Source of the DNA: Candidatus Aenigmatarchaeota archaeon
Lineage (GTDB): Archaea; Aenigmatarchaeota; Aenigmatarchaeia; QMZP01; QMZT01
Direction: 5' to 3'
DNA length: 41,744 bases
Assembly: GCA_016932215.1 (NCBI GenBank)
Contig: JAFGDH010000036.1
Coordinates: 1 to 41,744 of the forward strand
Below, in pieces: positions 17,792 to 25,267 of the stretch. The notes below the pieces were generated by a model, which worked only from the letters and a program-made list of their open reading frames with translations, ran no database searches and was not told the origin of the DNA. The translations under genes and the position numbers were made by a program. Position 1 is the stretch's first letter, and the number at the start of each line of letters is the position of its first letter.

Positions 17792-18226
17792 TTATTCGGG
17801 TATTTTTGTTATAATTACCTTATCCTTTTCCCCTTCCACCATATCTATAATTGTGTCACAAATATTTTTTTCAATGAGATGATACCTTATTCTTTGCAGA
17901 GACATATCTGTGCCGTGTCTGTAATTAAGCTCGAATATGGCACTTTCATCCCGAGGAAGATTTTTTATTATTTCTGCTATTTCCTTCATCCCTTTCACAG
18001 AGTATTCCGGGTCTGTCCCACCGACCATTTTCCTTGCGGCTCTTCTGCCGCCGCCGACTTCCCCGCTCGGCAGATATAACGTTTCAAGATTAACCAGGCC
18101 ATCTTTGCCTTTTACGGGTTCGTACACTATATCGAAACAAGAAATCTTCCTGTAACATCTTATTCCCCTGGTTTTTGTGTTCAGAAAACAGGAATCACCG
18201 TTTACTTGTATTTCTTTTATTGGCAT
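17792..18226 (-). CDS. Hypothetical protein
   Basis: 144 residues, soluble, no signal or membrane span. A glycine/arginine patch (GEVGGGRRAARKMVGG, about 75-90) is the most distinctive part; two Cys near residues 24-30. I recognise no family. It lies 41 nt downstream of the secY start region's opposite end, transcribed from its own TATA-like TTTAAAAGA about 30 nt before the ATG. It could be co-regulated with secY but is transcribed after it on the same strand. Confidence 0.6.
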   Translation of the reverse strand: MPIKEIQVNGDSCFLNTKTRGIRCYRKISCFDIVYEPVKGKDGLVNLETLYLPSGEVGGGRRAARKMVGGTDPEYSVKGMKEIAEIIKNLPRDESAIFELNYRHGTDMSLQRIRYHLIEKNICDTIIDMVEGEKDKVIITKIPE

Positions 18227-18267
18227 GTTTGAAGATTGAAAGAAAATCTTTTAAAGCGATATTTTAC

Positions 18268-19815
18268 CTACTGCTTCCCGAAGAATCTCCTGAATGCCGG
18301 ATGCATGTCTTCCATGTGCTGCATCGCGATCTGCTCGTACAGCTGGTATACGATCATCACGGCCAGTAGTATACCTGTTCCTGTTCCAAGCGCTCCGGTG
18401 AAGTCGGCGAAAGCCGCCAGAAAGCCTACCGCCGCTCCGCCCAGTATGGCTAGCGCCGGTATGTACCTGTTAAGGACTTTCTCGATTATGCGGATGTCCC
18501 TTCTGTAGCCCGGTATCTGCATGCCGGTGGATTCTATCTGTTCCGCCACGCTTTTCGCGTCCATTCCTGCCGTGCTGACCCAGAATATCGAGAAAACTAT
18601 CGCCCCTCCGATGAGGAACATCGAATACGTTATCAGCCTGAGAACGTCCATGGCACTTATGGTCGCGAGCGCGGTCAGACCGAGTGACGATACGGTGGCG
18701 AACCAGAGTGCACCCCCGAGTATTCCCATCCCGATAACTATTTTCCAGCTCCCTGTCTTGCTCTTCCTGAAATACATGAACAGCGCGCCGAGAAGAGCGA
18801 ACAATCCTATGAATATCATTAAACCTGCTATAGCCTGGTTATTCGGTGGGATGATAAACATTATCAGTCCCCCGCTAGGGCTGCCGGAAGAATCGAACAC
18901 CCCCAGCCATTCGTTCCCTCCAGTCTGCGATATCATTCTTGCGAAAACCTGCACATTTGCCAGGAGGGCCGCAATAAGAATAACGGGTATGTTTGACGTG
19001 TAAAGGAATTTCAGTGGCCACCTCCTCCCGAATCCTCTTATTGTGGAAAAGGCAAGCGGTATCTCTACCCTTATCGCCTGAACGTATACGACAAGCATGA
19101 AAACTATCACGGTGGCTATCACCGGCAGAAGCATCAGCAGTGCAGCCACGGGTTCCCCTGATCCGATGAGGATGCCCGCGCCAGGTATGAGACCGTTCGG
19201 AAGGTTGTTCGGACCCATCGGCACGCTTGGGTCGGAAAGCACCGGGTTGAAAGCCCTTATTATCATGCTCTTTGCTACCCCTGCCACGATGAACAATCCT
19301 ACGCCTGAACCGAATCCCCATTTCGAGACCAGTTCGTCCATGAATATTATGATCCATCCGCCTATCGCCATCTGGAGAATTACTATTCCCATCAGGCCGG
19401 GCTGAGCGTTGACCGCCCCGAATGAAACGTAAGCCCATCCCTCCACGAGGCACAATATTATCGCCAGAAGCTTCTGGGTTCCCTGGAATAACACCCTTCC
19501 CTTGTCGCTTCTTATGTCCCATGGTATGATCTTGGAACCTACCATGAGCTGAAGTATGATGGAAGCGGTGACTATCGGCCCGATACCCAGCGTTATAAGT
19601 GAACCGAACGTCGAACCGAGAAGGATCTGCAGATACTCGAGATATTCGTAAGTCCCGCTTTCGATCCCGTATATCGTGACCTGCGACATCACGAAGTATA
19701 TCAGAACAATTATACTAGTCCACTTCAGCTTGTCACGGAATGTCATCTTCTTGATCGGTTCCGCGACTCCCGGAAGCCTCTTCAGCAATGCTATGTAAGA
19801 TTCCTCTAATGGCAT
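18268..19815 (-). CDS. secY: Protein translocase subunit SecY
   Basis: 515 residues and about ten membrane spans, opening with KRLPGVAEPIKKMTFRDKLKWTSIIVLIYF, the archaeal SecY N-terminus. YGIESGTYEYLEYLQILLGSTFGSLITLGIGPIV contains the plug and TM2 region; FSIFWVSTAGMDAKSVAEQ and the C-terminal cytosolic tail match Sec61alpha-type SecY. It forms the membrane channel for secreted proteins, of which this window encodes many. The promoter region 19816-19974 is AT-rich, and secY is separated from uL15 by 159 nt, so it may have its own promoter. Confidence 0.97.
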   Translation of the reverse strand: MPLEESYIALLKRLPGVAEPIKKMTFRDKLKWTSIIVLIYFVMSQVTIYGIESGTYEYLEYLQILLGSTFGSLITLGIGPIVTASIILQLMVGSKIIPWDIRSDKGRVLFQGTQKLLAIILCLVEGWAYVSFGAVNAQPGLMGIVILQMAIGGWIIIFMDELVSKWGFGSGVGLFIVAGVAKSMIIRAFNPVLSDPSVPMGPNNLPNGLIPGAGILIGSGEPVAALLMLLPVIATVIVFMLVVYVQAIRVEIPLAFSTIRGFGRRWPLKFLYTSNIPVILIAALLANVQVFARMISQTGGNEWLGVFDSSGSPSGGLIMFIIPPNNQAIAGLMIFIGLFALLGALFMYFRKSKTGSWKIVIGMGILGGALWFATVSSLGLTALATISAMDVLRLITYSMFLIGGAIVFSIFWVSTAGMDAKSVAEQIESTGMQIPGYRRDIRIIEKVLNRYIPALAILGGAAVGFLAAFADFTGALGTGTGILLAVMIVYQLYEQIAMQHMEDMHPAFRRFFGKQ

Positions 19816-19974
19816 ATGGTTTCACTTTTGATTCCCGAATTATAATATTTCCCCGGTCCGCTTAAAATATGTTTGGAAATATTACCTATTATTTGATCTA
19901 TATAATTATATATTGAAAGAGCTTTGTAGAATAGATTTTTAAATCTTTCCTGAAAGTAGATCAGACAATTAACT

Positions 19975-20466
19975 TTAATTCTTCTCTTCCGTTTCCCCGG
20001 AATCCTCTTCTGTGTCTTCGGCGATCTCTCCGGTTTCCTTTGGTGTTTCCCCGGTTACTTCTTCCCCCGGAACGAATTCGGCCACTACCTTCCCCCCTGC
20101 GCTCTCTATCTTTTCCTGCGCCTTCCTGGAGAACGTATAAGCCTTGACGGTCAGGGCTTTCGATATTCTGCCCTTGCCGAGAACCTTGTCGTACCCGAGC
20201 TTCCCGAGATCGATCTCCTTCCCTTTCGCCAGCTTCTCTATCTCTCCGATGTTTATGACGGTGATCTCTTTCTTGTTCTTCGGGACGAATCCCCTGGGCT
20301 TTCCGATGTGCTCCGGGCAAAACCTGTTCACCCAGCTCTTGTTGTGCTTCTTGGTTCCCGAGAATCCCTTACCTCCTCGGTTACCCTTTCCCCTGTATTT
20401 CTTTATCGAACCCCTGTTACAGAACCTTCTCCCGCGGTTTTTTTCGATCTTTTTCCTGCTTCCCAT
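19975..20466 (-). CDS. rpl15: 50S ribosomal protein uL15 (L15) with acidic C-terminal tail
   Basis: 163 residues. The archaeal L15 N-terminus (RGRRFCNRGSIKKYRGKGNRGGKGFSGTKKH) and RKAQEKIESAGGKV near the C-terminal domain are clear. The final 25 or so residues are a Glu/Thr/Gly-rich tail (about EVTGETPKETGE onward) not seen in most L15 proteins. Its start overlaps the uL30 stop as TGATG, so they are co-translated. Confidence 0.95.
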   Translation of the reverse strand: MGSRKKIEKNRGRRFCNRGSIKKYRGKGNRGGKGFSGTKKHNKSWVNRFCPEHIGKPRGFVPKNKKEITVINIGEIEKLAKGKEIDLGKLGYDKVLGKGRISKALTVKAYTFSRKAQEKIESAGGKVVAEFVPGEEVTGETPKETGEIAEDTEEDSGETEEKN

Positions 20467-20882
20467 CAGATCATCCTCTCAATAAGCTCGTTAATCTTGT
20501 CGCCCCTGTATCCGAGCGCTCCTCTAGGATAGGGATGTTTTATCAGCCCGTGTCCCTTCACGGGCGGGCTAAGCCTGAACACCTGCTTTATTCCCGTTTC
20601 CTCGTTCTTTTTTATTTTACTGATAACAGAATCAACATCCTTCGAAGGTATCTCCTTGTCACCCGGCAGCCTTCCCCTCTTGGTAACCATTTTCCTGAGC
20701 GTATCGTCGTTTATCTCTCCCCAGGTCACCCAGTCCTTTACCTTTCTTACCATTCCCTCGAGCGAAGGGTCCTTCCTGATCAGAACGCAGTGGTTTACCC
20801 TGCTGAGCCTTAACATTTTGAACGTGTCCTTTATTTCGTATTTCAGGTTCACTTTTCCCCTTATTCGTATCACTGCAAACAT
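20466..20882 (-). CDS. rpl30: 50S ribosomal protein uL30 (L30/L7-type)
   Basis: 138 residues. FAVIRIRGKVNLKYEIKDTFKMLRLSRVNHCVLI is the L30 core; the C-terminal half (RLSPPVKGHGLIKHPYPRGALGYRGDKINELIERM) is the archaeal/eukaryal L7-type extension. It binds 23S rRNA. Start and stop codons overlap its neighbours (TGATG on both sides), making a tight uS5-uL30-uL15 unit. Confidence 0.96.
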   Translation of the reverse strand: MFAVIRIRGKVNLKYEIKDTFKMLRLSRVNHCVLIRKDPSLEGMVRKVKDWVTWGEINDDTLRKMVTKRGRLPGDKEIPSKDVDSVISKIKKNEETGIKQVFRLSPPVKGHGLIKHPYPRGALGYRGDKINELIERMI

Positions 20883-21745
20883 CAGAAATCACCTTTTGTG
20901 ACGCTCAGCCTTTTCAGGGCGTTGTAAACAGCAAATGCCAGGTTCATTCTCGTTGAGGTCTTTCCGTAGGTCTTTACCCACACGTCCTTCACGCCTGCCA
21001 GCCTGAGTATCTTCTTGGTCTCGTTGTCAGCCACTATGCCCACGCCCGTCGGGGTGGGGAAGAACTTAACTGTAACGGAAGAAACCTTTGCCTGCGTTTT
21101 TAAATGAATCGAATGGTTTCCGCCGCAGTTGCACTCCCACGACCCGCATCCTCTTTTAACGTTTATCACGTTCAGTTTTGCCTGCTGGGCGGCCTTGGAT
21201 ATAGCGACCATGTGTTCCTGCGAGGTAGCCTTTCCAAGCCCGAGTATACCGTTTTCGTTGCCGACCGCTATAAGCGCGGTGAGCTTGAACCTTCTCCCGG
21301 ACTTGTGCATCCTGGCGGTCATCCTTGTCGGGGTCCTTCTGGCGCCGCCACCCTTTCCTGGGGTCCCGCCGATGTAAATGATCTCCTGCTTGAGATCTGG
21401 TATAAGATAATCAATAATCTCCGGCTCCAGTATGATCTCGCCGGCGTTCAGTATCTCTTCCACCGAACCGTATTTGCCCGCAACGACTTCCTTCCCGAGT
21501 CTCGTCTTGGGAATCCATTCGATCGTCTCTCCCTGCCTTCTGGACATCCTGTTCGGGATCTGGACGCTGGTTGGCACCTTTTTTTCCTCTTTTGGCTGTT
21601 CTTTGGGCTCTGCCTTCGGATCTTCCTTCTTCGCCTTCTTGGGTGCCTCTGCCTTCGGATCTTCCTTTACATCTGGAGATTCCTTTGCTTCGGGCGTCTT
21701 CTTCTCTTCCTTCTCTTCCTCTTTCTTTTCCTTTTTATCAGTCAT
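20882..21745 (-). CDS. rps5: 30S ribosomal protein uS5 (S5) with Lys/Glu-rich N-terminal extension
   Basis: 287 residues from the ATG at 21745. About 65 residues of Lys/Glu/Pro low complexity precede the normal archaeal S5 core, which starts near EWIPKTRLGKEVVAGKYGS. The core has GGTPGKGGGARRTPTRMTARMHKSGRRFK and the dsRNA-binding and C-terminal domains (KAAQQAKLNVINVKRGCGSWEC). A TTG three codons upstream could extend it, but a TATA-like TATAATTAAT about 28 nt before the ATG favours a leaderless ATG start. It is the first gene of a truncated spc-type operon. Confidence 0.95.
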   Translation of the reverse strand: MTDKKEKKEEEKEEKKTPEAKESPDVKEDPKAEAPKKAKKEDPKAEPKEQPKEEKKVPTSVQIPNRMSRRQGETIEWIPKTRLGKEVVAGKYGSVEEILNAGEIILEPEIIDYLIPDLKQEIIYIGGTPGKGGGARRTPTRMTARMHKSGRRFKLTALIAVGNENGILGLGKATSQEHMVAISKAAQQAKLNVINVKRGCGSWECNCGGNHSIHLKTQAKVSSVTVKFFPTPTGVGIVADNETKKILRLAGVKDVWVKTYGKTSTRMNLAFAVYNALKRLSVTKGDF

Positions 21746-21869
21746 TGTTATCAACTTAATCCTATTAATTATATGGTTACTTATAAAAAGGTATTCCTTT
21801 TATTTAAATATTCGTGAACAGCGACGGACAGCTTTTTCTGTGATCCCATGCTGTCAAATGTCTTCTTCC

Positions 21870-22484
21870 CTATTTTTTGTATCTTCTCCTTTTTTCTATC
21901 TGCTCGAATCTCCTGATAACTTCTCCGGACCGGGGGTATTTCACGTATCCCTTCAGGACATTTTTCCAGAACTCTTCAAGGAAATCGAAATGCGTCGACT
22001 TTATCGCCTCCTGAAGAAGGAACAGATCGACTGCCTGGTCCTCTATCTTGCTTGAAAACTTCCCCAGTCCGAAATCTATCAGGAATAAAGTCCCTTTTTT
22101 GTCGATGATCATGTTCGAAGTCGTCAGGTCGCCGTGTATCATCCCGTTTTCATGGAGTTTCGCTATGATCTCCCCTATCTTTACGCATAATTTCTTCCTT
22201 TCCTTCCCTTCCATGCCGTTGAATACGTCCTTGACCCTTGACCCCTCGATATAATCCATGACTATGTTATAATTGTTCGGAGACCATGCCTTTGGCGTTT
22301 GGATGCCGGCCTGCCTGGCCTTGGAAAGGAGCTTAAGCTCATGTCTGGTCCTCAGCTTCCGTATCTTCTCGTCAATCTCTGGGATCCTGTACCCCTTGGA
22401 GACCCTCTCCTTGACTATTCTTTTTTCGTTCAGTTCCTCCCTGAGATAAAGGACAGCTTCCGCTCCTCTCTGGATGATTTTCAT
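21870..22484 (-). CDS. bud32: Bud32/PRPK-type KEOPS kinase
   Basis: 204 residues, a minimal protein-kinase fold. GAEAVLYL replaces the Gly-rich loop; KERVSKGYR contains the ATP-binding Lys; HGDLTTSNM is the catalytic loop (Asp119, Asn124); IDFGLGK is the DFG motif (Asp137). The family lacks the usual activation segment. Bud32 acts as an ATPase in the KEOPS complex with Kae1, which makes t6A37 in tRNAs. Kae1, Cgi121 and Pcc1 are not in the window. It lies upstream of uS5 on the same strand but 124 nt away, so it is probably separate. Confidence 0.94.
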   Translation of the reverse strand: MKIIQRGAEAVLYLREELNEKRIVKERVSKGYRIPEIDEKIRKLRTRHELKLLSKARQAGIQTPKAWSPNNYNIVMDYIEGSRVKDVFNGMEGKERKKLCVKIGEIIAKLHENGMIHGDLTTSNMIIDKKGTLFLIDFGLGKFSSKIEDQAVDLFLLQEAIKSTHFDFLEEFWKNVLKGYVKYPRSGEVIRRFEQIEKRRRYKK

Positions 22485-22516
22485 AAAAATAGAGATGGTC
22501 CCGTGGTTTATATGTT

Positions 22517-22915
22517 TTAGTATATTCCGTCGTCTTCCAGCACCTTTTCGAAATTAAGCGTCCTGTCCAGATTCATCAATGATTTCAGAAAATCAAGATA
22601 TTCCCCGTTCCCGTCCAGCTCTATCCTTACCGTTTCGGCTTCCGGCTTTATCTGATGCGGGTCTCCAATATCCTTTTTGTCCATGAGTTCGTAGAAAGTG
22701 ACATGATTTTCCCCTTCCTTTTTCTCGACGGCGTAATTGTGCTCCCCGTCAGATAGTTTCAGTATGGCTTCCCCGCTCCTGGGAAGACCGACGGAAATCG
22801 TTATATTCCCGTTCGCGAAAAAACGATAAGTCTTGAAATCACCAAGTTCCTCGAAAATCCGGTTTATTTCCCCTTCAATGTTTCCCCATACCCTTCTGCT
22901 CCAGCCGTATGCCAT
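22517..22915 (-). CDS. Hypothetical protein next to Bud32 and TtuA
   Basis: 132 residues from the ATG at 22915. Soluble, with FKTYRFFANGNITISVGLPRSGEAILKL in the middle and an acidic C-terminus. No recognised domain. A longer reading (to 23035) would overlap the TtuA C-terminus by about 100 nt, so I take the ATG 22 nt after that gene. Position between a tRNA thiolase and the t6A kinase hints at a tRNA-linked role, but this is only context. Confidence 0.65.
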   Translation of the reverse strand: MAYGWSRRVWGNIEGEINRIFEELGDFKTYRFFANGNITISVGLPRSGEAILKLSDGEHNYAVEKKEGENHVTFYELMDKKDIGDPHQIKPEAETVRIELDGNGEYLDFLKSLMNLDRTLNFEKVLEDDGIY

Positions 22916-22937
22916 AAGAAAGACTGGAAAGAAATAA

Positions 22938-23867
22938 TTATATTTGGTTAATGTTCCACAGCTCGCATGTCTTGCAGACCTTCTGGCTGCTGGTAGGTTC
23001 CCTGCATTTCGTGCATTTATCGACCATGTATCCACCGGTTTTCATACCCTTTCTCAGGGACGGGAGCAGCCTGTCGTAGGACTTGATGATCGAGAATTTC
23101 GTTCCCGGGCTTTCGCTCTCCAGCTCGTTCAGGAAGTCCCTCACCTTGAATCTCGGGCCCTCCAGCAGCGGGCATTCGTCCTCCTGGATTTCGAGACTGT
23201 TTAGGAAGGCGTACAATCCGACCTCCTTCTCCGGGATCTCGCGAAAGGGCTTGATCCGGGGAACAAAAAGACTGTCCTTCACCACGTGTCCTCCCATCCT
23301 GCTGAGCCTGATCAGATCGCCTCTCATGTAATTCATCAGTATACCTTGGATCTCGTCGTCCAGGTTCATCCCCAGCGCCAGCCTGGTAGCTCCGAGTTCC
23401 CTTGATTTCCGATTCAATAAATAGCGCCGACCGACGCCGCAATAGGTACACGGTCCGCCTTCCTTCTTCTTTCGGATGTTCTTCACTTTTTCATGGAGAG
23501 GTTTACCGAATTCCTCTTTAAAGGAAAATATGTGATGTTTTATTCCTAATTTTTTACATAATTTTTTCGCTATTTGCAGACTTTCATCCCTGTAACCGGG
23601 GATTCCCTCGTCGATGCTTATCGCGAACATTCGAATGTCCGTTCTCTTCCCGAATATTCTGTGGAGCAGGAGAAGCAGAGCGGTCGAATCCTTACCTCCC
23701 GATACACCAACGGCGATCGTCTCGTTCCTCCCGACACTGTAATACTTCGAAATTGTCTTCTTGGCCTTTTCCTCCACGCTCCTGATGAAATGGTATCTGC
23801 ATAGCCCCCTTCCCTCGTACTTGCGAAATATGACAATCCTTTTTCCACACCTGCATTTGCGCGTCAT
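22938..23867 (-). CDS. ttuA: tRNA uridine 2-thiolase (TtuA/Ncs6-type)
   Basis: 309 residues. It has an N-terminal Zn motif (CRCGK ... LCRYHF), a PP-loop SGGKDS (56-61), the central CTYCGVGRRYLLN cysteine pair that binds an Fe-S cluster in TtuA, NLDDEIQGILMNYMRGD, and a C-terminal Zn motif (CTKCREP ... CKTCEL). These enzymes adenylate and thiolate tRNA uridines, taking sulfur from a ubiquitin-like carrier. A candidate carrier with GG terminus is encoded at 38598-38795. The N-terminal pair is C-x-C rather than C-x-x-C. Confidence 0.93.
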   Translation of the reverse strand: MTRKCRCGKRIVIFRKYEGRGLCRYHFIRSVEEKAKKTISKYYSVGRNETIAVGVSGGKDSTALLLLLHRIFGKRTDIRMFAISIDEGIPGYRDESLQIAKKLCKKLGIKHHIFSFKEEFGKPLHEKVKNIRKKKEGGPCTYCGVGRRYLLNRKSRELGATRLALGMNLDDEIQGILMNYMRGDLIRLSRMGGHVVKDSLFVPRIKPFREIPEKEVGLYAFLNSLEIQEDECPLLEGPRFKVRDFLNELESESPGTKFSIIKSYDRLLPSLRKGMKTGGYMVDKCTKCREPTSSQKVCKTCELWNINQI

Positions 23868-23910
23868 AACCAGAATTAAGTTAAAGAATTAATATTGTTT
23901 TCCGGGGAGG

Positions 23911-24243
23911 TCAGCGTCCCATCATCCTCTTGTGCCTGTTTTTATAAATTTTTTGCTTGATCTCTTCCCGCATTCCGTCCCATGCCCTTCTAAGGCTATC
24001 ACTGTGGCTGTTTTCAATATCAAGTATGTCGCATACCCTGTCCCATTCCCTTTTCTTGTGCGGGTTTCCGTTGATATCAGGAGTTATGTGGTCATCCGGC
24101 ATTATCCAGCCGAACCCCTCGCCATTCGGATAGCCGAAACTTATCGGGGAAACAGGGATGATTTCACGCCCCATTTCCGTAAGAGGGCCTAGAATGTATC
24201 CGGCCTTTTTCAGATTAATCCTTATACAGCTCTGATATGCCAT
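23911..24243 (-). CDS. Hypothetical protein, possibly nucleic-acid linked by context
   Basis: 110 residues from the ATG at 24243. A hydrophilic protein with a Pro/Gly-rich centre (SFGYPNGEGFGWIMPDDHITPDINGNPHKK) and a basic, helical C-terminus. No family recognised. A TTG 16 codons upstream is possible but TTTATAAAATTTTATC lies directly upstream of the ATG at promoter distance, so I chose the ATG. Confidence 0.6.
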   Translation of the reverse strand: MAYQSCIRINLKKAGYILGPLTEMGREIIPVSPISFGYPNGEGFGWIMPDDHITPDINGNPHKKREWDRVCDILDIENSHSDSLRRAWDGMREEIKQKIYKNRHKRMMGR

Positions 24244-24325
24244 TTTAGGGATTTGTGATAAAATTTTATAAAACGTAAGCTTTCCAGACAAACAGATATA
24301 TAATTAATTATAATAAAAATACAAT

Positions 24326-25267
24326 ATGAGGGCTTTTCTGGTTGCATTGATCTGTTTTTCGCTGTTGATTGTACCTGGCGCTTTTGCAGAGGTTTCCACA
24401 CCCGCCGCTTCAGGCGGTACCTTCGTGACCGAAGATCACATTGACCTTTCATGCACGTTTACGAATGACCTCTACAACGAGACGACCAGCTTCATCATAG
24501 AATCCGCGCTGATCAGCCCGGGGATGAGCATACTGCCGTCTATAGGATCAGTTACGCTCGCCCCTTCGGAAAGCCATGAAATAACGGATTTCAGCTTCAC
24601 GGTCACCGACACCATTCCATCCGGGTCATATTCTCTCTTGGTTAATGTGGTAAAGGACAACGAACTCGTGGAGACGTCAAACTTCGAGTTCACCATTCAG
24701 GGAACGACCAGCGCATTTTCCAATCTTAATCTTCAGGTATGCGGTGATCTGGAATGCAACGACCCCAGGAAGATTCACAACATATCCGAGGGACTGGCAT
24801 TCATCCGCGTGTTTTCGACGGATTCGCCGGAGCTTTCCGGGACAGTACTTTACCCCGACGGAACTACCGCCGATATTACGTTCATCGAGGACTTCGGTGA
24901 GGTCTGGTTCAGCCAGCTCGGAACATACAGGCTTTACATACTCGCGGCTAAGGACGGATACGAAAGCGAAACGATGGAAACGGAATTCTACGTCGTCAAG
25001 GGAGACTCAATCAGCCTGGAGACATGCGCCGACGAGAGCGACAACGTATGCGACGAGAACTGCCCGTACGGGATAGACGTCGACTGCTATTACACCGATT
25101 ACCGGGGGGAGCTTGTCAGCCCTCTGGGGAGCAGCCTGATGAACGCGGTCGTCCTTTTGGCCGTGCTGATCATAATCGTTATCGTGCTTGTAATCATCGT
25201 TTTAAAGGTCGTGAGATCAAGGGGTGAACCTGTCGGGCAGAGAATCTACACTCGGGAGGGCTACTGA
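24326..25267 (+). CDS. Membrane-anchored partner protein of C25-like module A
   Basis: 313 residues: signal peptide (MRAFLVALICFSLLIVPGAFA), a beta-rich Ig-like region, then a conserved domain with LQVCGDLECNDPRK, followed by AGL-type text (ELSGTVLYPDG ... GTYRLYILAAKDGYESETMETEFYVV), a Cys-rich stretch (CADESDNVCDENCPYGIDVDC) and a single C-terminal membrane span (VVLLAVLIIIVIVLVIIVLKVV). It is paralogous to the protein at 37344: both share the C(G/S)DLEC motif, the SELAG.V.YP.G strand pair and the KDGY...F.V block. The stop codon TGA is followed immediately by the ATG of the giant protease-like gene (0 nt gap), so the two are surely co-translated. A membrane-tethered partner is inferred. 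Confidence 0.85.
   Translation: MRAFLVALICFSLLIVPGAFAEVSTPAASGGTFVTEDHIDLSCTFTNDLYNETTSFIIESALISPGMSILPSIGSVTLAPSESHEITDFSFTVTDTIPSGSYSLLVNVVKDNELVETSNFEFTIQGTTSAFSNLNLQVCGDLECNDPRKIHNISEGLAFIRVFSTDSPELSGTVLYPDGTTADITFIEDFGEVWFSQLGTYRLYILAAKDGYESETMETEFYVVKGDSISLETCADESDNVCDENCPYGIDVDCYYTDYRGELVSPLGSSLMNAVVLLAVLIIIVIVLVIIVLKVVRSRGEPVGQRIYTREGY

Noticed and set aside
21104-22055. Long + strand frames opposite uS5 and Bud32
   Set aside because: They are antisense shadows of strongly conserved genes and encode no recognisable protein.
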